Shown one piece after another: positions 10,042-21,900 of a DNA stretch of 64,000 nt. Position 1 is the stretch's first letter. Each line of letters opens with the position of its first letter. The DNA comes from Rapana venosa (taxonomy: Eukaryota; Mollusca; Gastropoda; Neogastropoda; Muricidae): assembly GCA_028751875.1 (NCBI GenBank), contig CM054155.1, positions 52,233,411-52,297,410 of the forward strand, in the 5' to 3' direction. Both the position numbers and the translations under genes were made by a program. Below the pieces are notes generated by a model that saw only the letters and a list, made by a program, of their open reading frames with translations, did not search any database and had not been told where the DNA came from.

Positions 10042-10111
<70 letters not shown>
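10033..10111. repeat. (TG)n microsatellite
   Basis: Almost perfect TG repeat of about 37 units, followed by a short CT-rich stretch. Confidence 0.95.
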
Positions 10112-10307
10112 CGTTCTTCAAGTTAATGTCTCCTCTCTCTCTCTCTGTCTCTTTTTTTCAGGAGGAAGGGGGCTAGTGAGGGGTGTTTTTCGCGTTTAAT
10201 TGGTCTTGTTTATTGATTTGCTTTGTTCATTTTTGTGGTCTTTCATTGATCTCTAGATTTATCAATAACTGAATGGCTATTTGAATGATTTATTTCATTT
10301 CATTGGT

Positions 10308-10362
10308 CTCTGACGCCTGGCTCCCCTACGACCTTATAGGTTATAGGACTCCTTTACCTTTC
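10308..10362 (+). mobile_element. SINE-C 3' end fragment
   Basis: Contains CTCTGACGCC, CTCCCCTACGACCTTATAGG and CTCCTTTACCTTTCC, the SINE-C terminus. The head is absent. Confidence 0.75.
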
Positions 10363-10668
10363 CTCTTTCTATCCCACATTAACTTGCTTATCCCTTTATT
10401 GACTTATTTGTGTTTGTTTCATTCTTTTCCCCATGAGGGCCTGGTGGAAAGAAACCTATGGCTTATCCATTTACCCTCATGAAAATATTCGAGTTCGAGT
10501 TCTCTGTGAAATTCGGATACTTTTTGCGTGCTTTTTTCCCCCACGGCTATGAGTTAAGAATGCATCCTACAGATTTTTCAGGGTACATTCCTGACTGCTT
10601 GTGTATTCGTCACAAAAGTTTTTTAATAGCCTACATTTGATTGCACGAGCATAACCCCTCTCCCCGCT

Positions 10669-10669
10669 C

Positions 10670-10710
<41 letters not shown>

Positions 10711-10795
10711 TGTGTGTGTGTGTGTTGTTGTGTGTGTGTGTGTGTAGTATGTATGTGTGTGTGTGTATGTGTGTATGTATGTATGTGTGTGTGTG

Positions 10796-10844
<49 letters not shown>

Positions 10845-10862
10845 TGTGTATGTGTGTGTGTA
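10669..10862. repeat. (TG)n compound microsatellite
   Basis: TG runs broken by TTGT and TATG steps, ending at the A/T-rich tail of a SINE-A copy. Confidence 0.95.
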
Positions 10863-11142
10863 TTTAATTTAATTTAATTTTATTCTTTTATATCGAGGAT
10901 AATGGAATAAGCACTTAACGTGCTTTTTTACATCCAGTCCCCGTGTGTATGCGGGTTTGTAAATTCTGCCATCTCTTCCCACCGGCACACAATGGCCTAC
11001 TCTTACGAAAAGCGGAACAGGATTTTAACGTGTGCGCAAGATGTTCTGCGTGCGTTCGCACACGGGACCTCGGTTTACAGTCTCATCCGAAGGACTTTTG
11101 GGGAGAGTGGAGTGTAAGACTGATGTTAACTCCAGGGGAAAA
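10863..11142 (-). mobile_element. SINE-A copy (minus), 3' end intact
   Basis: From the plus strand: TTTAATTTAATTT tail, TATATCGAGGATAATGG, CCCACCGGCACACAATGG, CGTGTGCGCAAGATGTTC, CACACGGGACCTCGG and TTAACTCCAGGGG. A TG microsatellite replaces the tRNA head at 11,143. Confidence 0.85.
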
Positions 11143-11147
11143 TATGT

Positions 11148-11212
<65 letters not shown>

Positions 11213-11252
11213 GTGTGTATGTGTATGTGTGTGTGTGTGTGCGTGCGTGTCC
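11143..11252. repeat. (TG)n microsatellite
   Basis: TG run starting exactly where the SINE-A body stops, so expansion or recombination at this point removed the head. Confidence 0.95.
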
Positions 11253-11306
11253 CTTTACGTATGCTGTTGTTGAAGTTGGGCGTTCCCTAGCTAATAATGA
11301 GTAGAA

Positions 11307-11308
<2 letters not shown>

Positions 11309-11340
<32 letters not shown>
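11309..11340 (+). repeat. poly-G tract, 32 bases
   Basis: Thirty-two consecutive G residues, a potential intra- or intermolecular G-quadruplex. The exact length is unreliable, since homopolymers are often miscalled. Confidence 0.85.
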
Positions 11341-11342
<2 letters not shown>

Positions 11343-11435
11343 GAGAGGCGGTCTGTAACAATATGTACCCTGTCTGGCTGGTCCAACTCGGAAATGACTG
11401 TCAGAACTGCAGTACACAGGAGATCACTATACTAC

Positions 11436-11632
11436 TGTCTATAAACCGAGGCCTCATGTGCGAACGCACACAGAACATCTTGCGCACACGTTAAATCCTG
11501 TTCCGCTTTTCGTAAGAGTAGGCCATTGTGTGCCGGTGAGAACGGATGACAAAATGTACAAAACTGCATACACACGGGGACTAGATGTAAAAAAAAGCAC
11601 ATGAGCGCTTATTCCATTATCCTCGATGTAGT
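11436..11632 (+). mobile_element. SINE-A fragment (plus)
   Basis: SINE-A in sense orientation: AACCGAGGCC, GAACATCTTGCGCACACG, CCATTGTGTGCCGG, and 3' end CGCTTATTCCATTATCCTCG. With the minus copy at 10.9-11.1 kb it forms an inverted pair separated by about 300 bases that includes the TG and poly-G tracts. Confidence 0.85.
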
Positions 11633-11774
11633 TCAAAGCTAAGATACTTCCAAAGGAAAAAAGATGCTCAGCGAAACTTGAACAAGAGTTCACACCTGCC
11701 CCATGTTTCAGAGAGTGCACAGGGCCGTCATGTTTGGAAAAATCCATGACAGAAAAGATATCAAATACCACGCC

Positions 11775-11990
11775 TTTTTGTTTGTTTGTCTGTTTGTTTG
11801 GTTTGGTCGCTTGTTTGTTGTTGTTGGTTTTTTTCTCCGGGTGTTTTGCTGGTGTTGTTGGTGGTAGTTTTTTTTTTTATTAATTTGTTGGTTGTTTTTG
11901 TATTGTTGTTGTTTTGTTTTTTCTGGTTTTTGTGGGTGTTTTTGTTTGTTTGTTTGTGGTTGTTGTTTTGTTGTTGTTGGTTGGGTTTTT
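11775..11990. repeat. TTTG/TTG-rich low-complexity tract
   Basis: Runs of TTTG and TTG with T homopolymers. Frames through it are compositionally trivial. Confidence 0.85.
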
Positions 11991-12436
11991 TGGGGGGAGG
12001 TCATTGGCTAGAGCTCTGAGGTTCATCAATGGTTATATTTTGCGTCTGGGACCGTTTTTACCCACCATTAAGGTAGCCGTACTCCGTCTTCATCGTGGCT
12101 TTAATTAAGACAGCTCATAGCAACTTCAACAACTAGCATTCTTACAAAAATGCAGGTGGTTGTAAATGGTCTGTGCACTTTTTTTTTCAAAAGAGAAAGA
12201 AAAACGAGAGAAAAAAGATCATCTTTCTATATCATGTAATGTAAGAACGCATTTTCAGAGCTAGGTAAAAAAGGATTAATGAATAAATAATGCGACAAAA
12301 GACAAACCACGCTTTGACCAAAGTGTTGGTTTCGCTTAATTATGACTGTCAATAAACCAACAAACGAAGTAACAGACCTTATTATTTATTCTCTGTCCAT
12401 TTCTTTCTGTTTGAGTGTAAAAAGGAAAAAGGAAAG

Positions 12437-12725
12437 TAAAGGTGTCCCATAACCTATAAGGTCGTAGGGGAGCGAGGCGTCAGAGACCTCACTTCTCTAG
12501 GGCCAGCATATTGAGGGCGGCGCCCATCTCCTCTCCCTCGCTGCTTTACCTTCCCTGACCCTAAAGAGGGCAGGTACCCATTTACAGCTGGGTGAACTGG
12601 GGGAACTGTACTGAAGCCAAGGCACGCAAACGGTCACCATTCCAACTGGTAACCACGCTCGACGCTGCTTAACTTGGCTGGGGGAAAGCGAGTGCTCCGA
12701 CCACTGAGCTATCCTCCCGTCCCCC
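12437..12725 (-). mobile_element. SINE-C, full-length copy (minus)
   Basis: The inverse of the 2.06-2.36 kb copy, with all modules kept: GGTAAAG-rich 3' end, CCTATAAGGTCGTAGGGGAG, GGCGGCGCCCATCTC, the 5S-like block at 12,629-12,680 (CGGTCACCATTCCAACTGG, GACGCTGCTTAACTTGG) and the tRNA A box CCACTGAGCTA at the right end. The surrounding 11,990-12,436 and 12,726-12,937 hold nothing recognised. Confidence 0.85.
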
Positions 12726-12937
12726 TTTAGAGTGTAAAGGTGAACAAACTCGTCTCCAGTTTCAGAATGTATTCGAGATGTGCTTTGGTGCAGAAGAATA
12801 CTTTACAGCAACCAACATGGAGTTTGTAGATAAGTGCCACTGCTGTGCTACAACAACTGATCAGTGTGTGGAGAGATTGGCGCTTGAGTGACTAAAAACC
12901 TGAACAGTTCATTGCAGTGTTAAACAGAAACTCTCCA

Positions 12938-13235
12938 GTAGGAATGCCGGGCACCTGTCAGCACCCCCACCTGGAAATTCCGGGTCAGGAATTCCCCCTT
13001 TTTATATCCCATTTTCGTTTCTGCCTTGCTCCTTGTATTCCTGTCACCTCCTCCTTGTTTACTGTCTGCCTTCTTGCGCTTATTCTCCAGCCTTTTTTCC
13101 CCTGAAAGACTTAAAAGACAGCAATTGTCTCTCACGCCGAAATTGGATGCGCTGGGCCTGACTTGTCAGGCGCTTAACGGCAGCACAACGCATTTGCGTT
13201 CATGTGATAGACAACGATAGTTGCTGTTTGAGCGT
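12938..13235 (+). repeat. interspersed repeat family D, copy 2
   Basis: Matches the 505-815 copy through GGAAATTCCGGGTCAGGAAT, TGCCTTCTTG, CTGAAAGACTTAAAAGACA, TGACTTGTCAGGCGCTTAAC and the closing ATAGACAAC. Ends at a trinucleotide tract. Confidence 0.75.
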
Positions 13236-13237
13236 CC

Positions 13238-13575
13238 GACGACGACGACGACGACGACGACGAAGAAGAAGAAGAAGAAGAAGAAGAAAAAGTTGATGAT
13301 GATGATGAAGAAGAAGAAGAAGAAGAAGAAGAAGAAGAAGAAGAAGAAGAAGAAGAAGAAGAAGAAGAAGAAGAAGAAAAAGTTAATGATGATGAAGAAG
13401 AAGAAGAAGACGAAGAAGATGAAAGAAGAAGAAGAAGAAGAAGAAGAAGAAGAAGAAGAAGAAGAAGAAGAAGAAGAGAGAGAAGATGATGATGATGATG
13501 ATGATGATGATGAAGAAGAAGAAGAAGAAGAAGAAGAAGAAGAAGAAGAAGAAGAAGAAGAAGAAGAAGAAGAAA
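13238..13575. repeat. GAC/GAA/GAT trinucleotide mosaic
   Basis: A 340-bp purine-rich tract of GAC, then GAA with GAT/AAAGTTGATGAT inserts, then GAT, then GAA. It is open in several frames as poly-Glu/Lys/Asp, and poly-Ser/Phe in antisense, and is not a gene. A polypurine tract of this type can form triplex DNA. Confidence 0.95.
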
Positions 13576-14160
13576 CAGTCGAACCTGTGTCCCCAGTAGC
13601 TGACAAATCAGGAGTGTGTTGTATTGTTCTAATCACTTCAGCTAGTCACTGCCTCCCTTTACCGACAAGCCGATAAACATCATCCCTGTTTATTCCTTTA
13701 TCTGACTGACCTCACAGGTGCAAAGCTGACACTGACCTAGCCAAGTGCCTCTGCAAATAGTCAGCTGATAGTGCATCAGAATAATTGATACTTTTATCAC
13801 CACGCGGTACTGTGCATTACATTTTTAGTTAAGCTATCTATGTAAGAACAACAACACTATCAACAACCACCACCACAACAAAAGACAAACAAGAAGAAAG
13901 AAAAAGAACATGACTCAGATTTAAAAAAGTGATACCCTGGCCAAAAGAAAACCAAGAAACAAGAAACCACCCCAAAACAAAAAATGTATAATATTACCCG
14001 TTTTTCACATGGTCACAAAAACAAAGTACCTATGAAAACAAGTGGGCATTCATTGCCCTTAGCATTGGCATAGTGTCACCAGTGACGACACTTCTCTCCC
14101 CTATTCATACACATGGACACGCACATGCACGCATGTTCCTATGTTTGGGCTCATTTACCA
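13576..14160. other. no recognised feature
   Basis: Unique-looking AT-rich sequence with an A/C-rich stretch near 13,850-14,000. No credible coding frame or repeat family member was seen. Confidence 0.5.
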
Positions 14161-14164
14161 TCAA

Positions 14165-14177
14165 GCCACACACACAC

Positions 14178-14252
<75 letters not shown>
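14165..14252. repeat. (AC)n microsatellite
   Basis: AC repeat of about 43 units with a short CGCGCG interruption. Confidence 0.95.
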
Positions 14253-14253
<1 letters not shown>

Positions 14254-14760
14254 AATCTAATTTCTAATATCACGTAATGTGAAAAAACGTTAAATTAAAG
14301 AAGAACACACACACACACACACCAAAACAAAAAAAACCCAAAAAACATAATAGAAAAAAGTATTTAAAAAAAATACACAAGCACAAAATCCCACCAAAAC
14401 ATTATAGAAAAAAGTAAAAAAACAAAATAAAAACAAAGTAACAAACAAACCAAGCAAAGAAAAGTAATCATGATATTACTAATGATAACCACACACCACC
14501 ACAAACAGCAATAGCAACAATGAAAAACTGATGTTTCCATGAAAAGAACAAGGGAAAAGCATCAAGGGAGAAAGTCAATTCGGGGAAAAGCAAGCTACAA
14601 TATATAACCCCCAAAACCGATCATTTCCTGTCCCCTTTCCAATTGTTCTTCCACACAATACAGGTTAATGTACGTGCCTATATAAACTAGACACTTCCAT
14701 GAACATTGACAATAGCGACAACAATAATGCTTCACCCCCCCCCCCCCCCCCCCACCCCCA
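14253..14760. other. A-rich stretch ending in poly-C
   Basis: A-rich low-complexity sequence with short AC runs and a C homopolymer of about 17 at 14,734-14,752. No gene seen. Confidence 0.6.
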
Positions 14761-14879
14761 CACACTCACTACATGCTACATAGTAGTCACAATAAAACCG
14801 CTCCACATGTCTAAGGGATGCAGAAAATTACGGTGCATTTATTCAGGAATAATATACTTAAACCTAATAATGTAATAAA

Positions 14880-15405
14880 CTTGAAACTCTCTCCAGGATA
14901 GCCCATACCACAGCTGCAATGACAAAACTGAAAGTCCTCTGGAACAACAAGAGCATCGTCATCAGCTTCAAGATCAGACTGATTCGTTCCCTGACAATGT
15001 CCATATTTTTTTGTAAGCATGTGAAACGTGTACCATAACAGCAGACATTGAAAGAAAGATACAGGCAATGGAGTTGAGGTGCTTTTGCAAACTCCTCGGT
15101 GTCTCATACAGAGATCACATCACTAATGAGGAAGTGAAGGTCAGAATCAAAAACGCCATATGAAGAGCTCCTGACTTCAGTGAAAAGAAGCAAACTGAAG
15201 TGGTATGGTCACGTCACACGAACATCTGGACTGGCCAAGACTGTCCTACTACAGGGAACAGTACATGGAGGGAGACGAAGAGGCAGACAGAGAAAACGAT
15301 GGGAAGACAACAAGGGAAAGTGGACCTGCCTTGGTTGGAACGAATTGCTACGAAAAGCAGACAACCACGGGGAGTGGTGGAAGCTGGTTGCAAAATCTTT
15401 GATTT
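14880..15405 (+). pseudogene. RTE-type reverse transcriptase, C-terminal remnant
   Basis: Translating in shifting frames gives the RTE C-terminal region that follows the catalytic palm: a KIRLIRSLTMSIF-like helix (about 14,965-15,010), an ETWT-region remnant, then LLGVSYRDHIT, KLKWYGHVTR, GGRRRGRQRKRW and a W-rich end. It is equivalent to residues 260-410 of the ORF at 25.4-26.6 kb. At least three frameshifts or stops are present. The catalytic domain and endonuclease are absent, consistent with a 5'-truncated insertion. Confidence 0.8.
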
Positions 15406-15462
15406 GTTGCTTTACAAGATTCAGCACTATATGAATTCCATACATTATTATTATTATTATTA

Positions 15463-15520
<58 letters not shown>

Positions 15521-15521
15521 C
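15399..15521 (+). repeat. L2-like tail motif and (TTA)n microsatellite
   Basis: GATTTGTTGCTTTACAAGAT, then GCACTATATGAATTCC, then about 25 ATT units with one CATT slip. The motif is the shared SINE/L2 tail, here joined to the end of an RTE remnant. Confidence 0.8.
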
Positions 15522-15539
15522 TTCATTAGTGCCCCCAAT

Positions 15540-16240
15540 GTCCAAGGGACTTCGGGATAGGTGAGGTGAGGAATTTACTTACAAATCATTTCTAAATATC
15601 TATACTTTTGATAGTTTTTCAGATGTGTCTTCAACTGATTTTATGTTCGGGATATGTTTCAAATTTCTTGGGAGCTTGTTCATGAATAATTACCCGAGTT
15701 TAAGAACTTTGTTTTGTGACTATTATTCACTGGGTCTTGGAAATGTTAGCTATGACGTGCCTGTGGTCATTCATTTGGATGGGGGTTTAGTGATTTTCAG
15801 AGGAGCAGTTCCATTACAGCAGTCTGTACAAATACAGCCTATTTTTTACAGATAAAATATGTTGTGGAAGGCAGAACATTGGATTTATCATTATCTTCAT
15901 GGTCAAGGAGCTGTTTCATGAAAGTCATCCCAGATCCCAGACAGATGAAGCACAGTGTATGACAGTCAACATGTGGCAGTAACAGCAGAGTTGGAGTAAA
16001 TGCTCAGGCAGAAAGGGTTTTGTTTCAGTCAGAAATTAATGAAGAATATATTTCAAGTTTATTCCAGCCTCCAGTATCTTTTTGATGCGTAATCACCACA
16101 ACACTCATACACAACTGAACTGTTTATAGTTATTGAGTTCTTTATCCTTTCTGAATGTGTCATCCTCTGCTACTGTAGACAATCAATTTCTCCAAGTTAC
16201 TTCTGGGTAGAAGATTATTCCCCTTGACATCTCTAAGTGA
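15540..16240. other. no recognised feature
   Basis: Non-repetitive AT-rich sequence without a persuasive coding frame. The largest frame, about 76 codons at 15,625, has no recognisable content. Confidence 0.5.
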
Positions 16241-16241
16241 A

Positions 16242-16277
16242 ATGGCCGGTAATTCTGTGACAAGACAACGGGACTAT
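16242..16277 (+). CDS. candidate first coding exon (12 codons)
   Basis: ATGG with A at -3, then 12 codons (MAGNSVTRQRDY), directly followed by GTAAGT at 16,278-16,283, a perfect 5' splice site. It resembles a short first coding exon spliced in phase 0. No downstream exon could be linked to it, and a chance arrangement of this size is quite possible. Confidence 0.2.
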
Positions 16278-16283
16278 GTAAGT

Positions 16284-16878
16284 AAAACAATTGAATTAAT
16301 TTTATATTCTATTTTGGTACTCACCCAGTATTTCCGATGAGTGTCCATTCCTTGAAGGTCACCCTATCGTTTTATTAATTACACTTTCTTTCACAATCGT
16401 CTCTTATTTCCATCCATAATTTTCACCTTCTTTAACCATTTCCTTTTCATTTCTTTTTCTTTGGATTTTCTTTACTTTCTTTTTCACTTCTTATTTCTTT
16501 CTTCAGTTTCCATCTTGTCTAACTTGACAAGTCCAAGTTTCAATACAAAATTAAACTTATTACTCTCCATCCCAACAGCCTGGCTGAATGGGAAAAATGA
16601 ATCCTTAGATCCCAGACCTGCCCTGGCCAAAGGCAGAAGTGATGAAGTTTTGTTTTGACTTTACAATGCTAACTTTGATGAGAACTATTTATGTCTTCTA
16701 GTGAATCACTACCAAGTAGTGATGAGAGGATAGGGCCATTCCTTTTAGTGAGTTACAATCACATCTGTGATCCCACTACATAATTAGAAAAAAAGGCCCA
16801 AGCCTTCACTTAGAAAAAATATACTTGTAGTAACAATAATAAGCTTAGCCACCTTTCACAAAAACCAAATATGCACAT
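16284..16878. other. no recognised feature
   Basis: T-rich then mixed sequence. If the preceding splice donor is real, this would be intronic. Confidence 0.4.
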
Positions 16879-16880
16879 AA

Positions 16881-17018
16881 CCGGATCGGTGGTCTAGAGG
16901 TAACGCGCCTGTCTAGAAAGCAAAAAGTCCCGGTCGGAAGTGTGCGGTGGTTTGAATCCCGTTTGGACCCAAAACTTTTCCCCCATCTATTAGACCATGA
17001 GTGGTGGTCTGGGCGCTA

Positions 17019-17049
<31 letters not shown>

Positions 17050-17306
17050 CGTGTGTTCCAAAAAACTATTTAGCGCACATTAAAGAACCCACGGCAACAA
17101 GAGAGTTGTCCCTGGCAAACTTCTGTAGAAAAAAGCCATTCTGATAGGGAAACAAACGCAATTGTAGACAGGAATGAGAACAAAAATGGGTGGCGTTGCT
17201 CTGTGGCGACGCGCTCTCCCTGGGGAGAGCAGCCCGAAGAATTTCATGCAGAGAAATCTGATGTGACCTAAAAACTGTATCAATAAATATGAATAAAATA
17301 AATAAC
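16881..17306 (+). mobile_element. SINE-B, full-length reference copy
   Basis: tRNA-like head with A box TGGTCTAGAGG (16,890-16,900) and B box GGTTTGAATCCC (16,949-16,960), then TTTTCCCCCATCTATTAGACC, GGTGGTCTGGGCGCTAGTC, AACCCACGGCAACAAGAGAG, TTCTGATAGGG, GTGGCGACGCGCTCTCCC and AGCAGCCCGAAG, ending in an AAATAAATAA tail. About 425 bp. Pol III boxes are essentially intact. Further copies at 1.9, 5.0, 17.6, 47.0, 52.7 and 63.2 kb. Confidence 0.9.
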
Positions 17307-17534
17307 CACACATCAACGCATGTGCCTATTTCAACCTTTACGCACATGACACTAATATGGAGCGTTGACTATTTCCATGGATAATGAATGTTTTCCTGTA
17401 TAGCGTTTTCATGTATGGCTTCCAACCTACATACATTTATCTGTTCTTGAAATAATCAAGTGTTTGTATCCCTGTGTGAGATGGGTATTCTAGAGGCAAT
17501 TTTAAAATAAGCACATCTAGAAAATACAAGTGAC

Positions 17535-17842
17535 AGGTTGGGATTCCGCATGGATTCGAACTCTTTCCCCACCCACCGGCCCTTGACTGCGTGCTAGTGC
17601 TGAGATGATGAACCGAGATCCCCTGTAAACACATGTTTAGCACGCGTAAAAGAAGCCACAGCAACAGGAGAGTTGTCCCTTGCAAAATTCTATAGGAAAA
17701 GCCACTTTCCTTTGGAAACAAATAATATACAGACTTTTTGTTTTAATAGATAGCATTGCTATTGTGGCATTTTGCTCTCTCCGGGTAAAGAGCAACCCGA
17801 TTTTCACGCAGAGAAATGTGCCATAACAACTGAAAGATAAAC
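17535..17842 (+). mobile_element. SINE-B, diverged copy
   Basis: Keeps a B-box-like GGATTCGAACTC, GAGATGATGAACCGAGATCCC, AGCAACAGGAGAGTTGTCCC, AAAAGCCACTTTCC and TCACGCAGAGAAATG, but is shorter and more diverged than the neighbour at 16.9 kb. Confidence 0.7.
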
Positions 17843-17847
17843 AACAG

Positions 17848-18006
17848 CAACTACTACTACTACTACTACTACTACGAATCATCATCATCATCATCAAAAC
17901 AATATAATAAAACAAGAACAAAAACAAGAATAATAATAATAATAATAATGATGATGATGATAATAATAATAATAATAATAATTATTATTATTATTATTAT
18001 TATTTA
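17848..18006. repeat. (CTA), (TCA), (ATA/ATT) trinucleotide cluster
   Basis: Short arrays of CTA, ATC and ATA, then a symmetrical (ATA)n(ATT)n run centred near 17,981 that could extrude as a hairpin. Confidence 0.85.
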
Positions 18007-18610
18007 TATAACGCTATGTCTTGCAATACAAGACAAGACAAAGCAATACGTCACAGTACAGTACATTACAATGCAACACGATACATTACAGTACAACACA
18101 ACACAACACAACATACTACAGTACATACAATACAATACAATACAAATAAACACAGTGCGACACATTAAAAGACATATATTGTCAGGAATTCAACAAGATC
18201 TACTCACCCACGCAGAAAAAACAGGATGTACTTTTTTCATATTCTTTTTCCCTGACGAAGCAGACAGCGGAACCGAAAGTAGACAATTCCCCATCAAGGC
18301 CGGTTTCTGTGTCCCTTGGTCACACATCCCAACAGCCATAAAAATAATAAAAGCTTCCTGTAGCTGTATTGCTATACATTTTTTTTCGTTTTTAAGTGTT
18401 GGATCGTGCTTTTGTTTTTCTTTCCTTCCTTCTCTGTGTTCTTTTTGTTTGTTGGGGTTTTTATTGGACTGTTTGCTTGCCTCTGTGCACCTTTCGTGTA
18501 TTAAGTTTTTCTTTTTTTTGTTTTCTTTTGTTGGGTTTTTTGTCTGGCCTTTAGTTACCGAAGGTCATATGAAGTTCTCTGTTGATGTAATGCTGAAACT
18601 ACACACACCT
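18007..18610. other. ACA-rich low-complexity then unassigned sequence
   Basis: 18,030-18,150 is an irregular TACAATACAACAC-type stretch. 18,190-18,610 is unassigned. An open frame runs from 17,948 through here, but its composition follows the microsatellites at both ends, so I do not call it a gene. Confidence 0.5.
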
Positions 18611-18617
18611 ACGCATT

Positions 18618-18621
18618 TTCT

Positions 18622-18666
<45 letters not shown>

Positions 18667-18680
18667 CACACACACACCAC
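18618..18680. repeat. (CA)n microsatellite
   Basis: CA run of about 22 units with two slips. Confidence 0.95.
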
Positions 18681-18964
18681 ACTCAGAGAGATTTCAAGAT
18701 TTCAAATGTTTAATGTGTTTTGGCCATAGGCATACATACACATTGAGGGAGGGTGGAGATGGGGTGGTCCATTAATGTATGACAACCGAAATATAATAAC
18801 CTTTTCCCAATCAGAATACAAAGTACAACCCATTTGTATCTACAAACAAGCATTTAGATATTCTACACTATTGCTGATATACAGCTTTTTATCATCTGTC
18901 CTTCCTAGAAAAATTAAAACAAATATATATCAACTGAACAAGCAAATCACTTAACAAACCTAAG

Positions 18965-21900
18965 TTAATATTCGGAAAGTGGTGGGGGTGGAGGTGTTGA
19001 GACTGAAGATGACCTAACTTTCAAGAATAGCCTGTCTTCTCTAATAGCATGAAACACATATTTACCGACATGGCGACAGACATCTTCGTTCTTTCCATCT
19101 AGCAGTCTTGACAGAGGTAAATCAAGAAAATTTTTAAGGAACTTTTCTCTCATGTCATTATATAATGGACAAGTAAGTAAGAAATGTCGTTCATTTTCTT
19201 CTTGAAAACCACATGCACATTGCTTATCCATCGGGTTTTCACTGTACCTATGCATATTGCAGTTTATATGTGAAAACGCGACTCTAAAACATACTATATC
19301 AATGCATGAAAGATATCGTTCTTTGCCAAAGACATCTTTAAACGTTCTATACATTTCATATCTACTCCCATCACGTAGGGTAGATGTCCATTCCTGCATG
19401 AATATATCTACTAATCTCTGTTTGAACTCACTTAAAAAACTGCGTTCATTACTGGTACCTTGGTTCATCCATACAAACTGAAAACCTGTGCTACATAACA
19501 TTTCTTAATATCTGTCACCCAACATTTTTTACCCGATTATCCAAAGACAAAAGCATCTGATAACATTGTTTTGGAAGTCTGTCTGTTCCATCTGCAGTAA
19601 ATGCAGCAATACTTCACAGATCTGACAGTTGTGTTGATGAAAAGAGGATATCTCCCTAGCTCACCGTACACTAATTTGTTTAACGTTTTCAAAGGTACTC
19701 CCATATATCGTTTGCAAGCTAAAAGGTGTACTTTTTCAAGGTTATCGAGTCTATTAACTCCCCAGACTTCAGAGGAGTATAACAATATCGACTGCACTTT
19801 TGCATCGAATATCTTGAAGAAAGTTTTTTGTGTCATTTCTTTGCATTTTGAATAAGCTCTACTTAAAATATACAACGCTCTTTTACCTTTTGTAACAAAA
19901 TCAGCAGTTCCAAGTTTGCAACTTAGTTTTGTTGTAATGTAAATCCAAGGTAAGTGTAACTGTTTACCACTTCACAAGATCACCATCATAAAACCATTTT
20001 TCATTTTTTGATAGGTGTCCACCTTTTCTAAAAACCATAACCTTAGTCTTTTCTTTATTAACTCTAAGTTTTAAACTATCACAACAAGTTTTTAGATAAT
20101 TCAGTTGAGTCTGCAATCCTCTGGGAGTGGTTGACAACAATACCACATCGTCAGCGAATAAGAGAATAAACAATTCAGTCACAGTTGGAATAAGCGGAAT
20201 ACCATGAACACCAAGTTCATTAATATGATGAGCTAAGTTATTTATAAACAGTGAAAAAAGGGTTGGACTAAGAACACAACCTTGGCGAACTCCCGTTAGG
20301 ACAATGGAAAAAATCTGTTATATTTCGTTATTAATTCTTACACAGGATAGGAGTGAGCTTTTTACATAGCTTTGAGGGAGAAAAAAACTTTCCCTTACTC
20401 CAGCATCAAGAAACAGCTTCAAGTAGTTTTTGGTGATGTACAGAGTCAAATGCTTTCTTGATATCAGTAAATGCCACGTACAGCTTTCTTTTCCCACTAT
20501 TAAGACATTTCTGGATAACAGAATACAATGTAAAGATATGATCGACTGTGGAATAATTTCTCCTGAAACCTCCCTGGTTTTCAACAATGCTGTGCGTGTC
20601 TTCCAACCACAAGTACAGTCGTGTGTTAAGAATTGATGTATAACATTTACATAATATACTAATTAACGAAACCCCTCTATAATTGTCTGGGTTGTCTGCA
20701 TCACCCTTTTTGAAGATAGGAACTACTATTGCTTTTGCCCATTCTTTAGGATAAATGCCTTGACTAAATATTTGATTAAAGAATTTTTCCAAAAACTCTA
20801 TCACAACTCCATTACCTGCTTTAGCATCTCGCTGTAACACCATCTATTCCTGGGGATTTGCCACATTTTAGATTGTTTATTGCACGTTTAATTTCTTCTT
20901 TTAGTATGGGCATATTTAAGATATGATCTTTGTCTTTTTCCCAAACTGCTATCTGAATCAGTGTTATCTTTGAGCTGTATTTTCCCAGTATTATACACAT
21001 TCTTGAAATGTTCATACCATTCTTCCAGTTTTATTTTATCATGATGCCAGTCCTTTCACTCCCTCCAATCCTTTTTAGTTCTTTCCAAAATAATGTAGAA
21101 TCGTTGCTTTTCTTTGTCAACAACTCAGCAAGATCTTTTTGAACCATCTCTTCTTTTGTTTTAACAAAATCTATACTGCTTTTTCCCTTCTAGATATGTT
21201 TTTCTATCAGACTCCTTCCTCATTCTTCTAAATGTTCTTAACTGATTCTTTGTCATTTGTTTTGCTCTGTGACATTCAGCATCAAACCAAGGAGATCGCC
21301 TGTGCTTTTTCCCCATACTGCATTGTTTAACCATGCACTTACTTGCCGTTAGGAGGCAGTCAACAAATAACTCAGGGCCTTATCCACATTACTGTTAGTG
21401 AATGAAATAGCCTCTTCCAGTTTAATTCTGATACTATTTTCGTTAATTGTCTTTGTGAAATCTCCCTCTTTTTCTTTCTCCCAAATTATTTTTTCCCTCA
21501 AACATGATTTTCTCCCTTCCTTGTTAGTATTATCAATATTGTCCTTACTACTGTCTTGTATGTAGATTTTAATACGTAATTCGACAGGTAAGTGGTCTGA
21601 TTCTATTGCATCCAGCACTTTCAGGTTTTCTATCTTTAAACCAGTTAACAAATCACATGATACAATAAAATAATCCAGGACACTTGCACCTGAGCTACCA
21701 ATATAGGCGCAGCTGCCATCATATCCATAACCAGACATACCGTTCAAAATTACACAATCAGTCACATTACAAAACTCCAAAAGTTGCTTACCAAACAAAT
21801 TAACATCTTTGTCTTCCGAAGTTCTAGAAAGAAAATAATCATTTGCGTTATGTACATCAAAAGGTCGAATATCATCAGAACTCAAGTCGTCACAGTTTTT

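Noticed and set aside
13166..13676. Poly-Glu/Lys/Asp and antisense poly-Ser/Phe frames
   Set aside because: Produced by the GAC/GAA/GAT trinucleotide tract, with no flanking protein signal.
16881..16960. Genuine tRNA gene
   Set aside because: A and B boxes are present but the cloverleaf is incomplete, and the same head starts every SINE-B copy.
17948..18775. 275-codon plus frame
   Set aside because: Begins in (ATA)n, passes through a TACAA-rich stretch and ends in (CA)n. The middle has no recognisable content.
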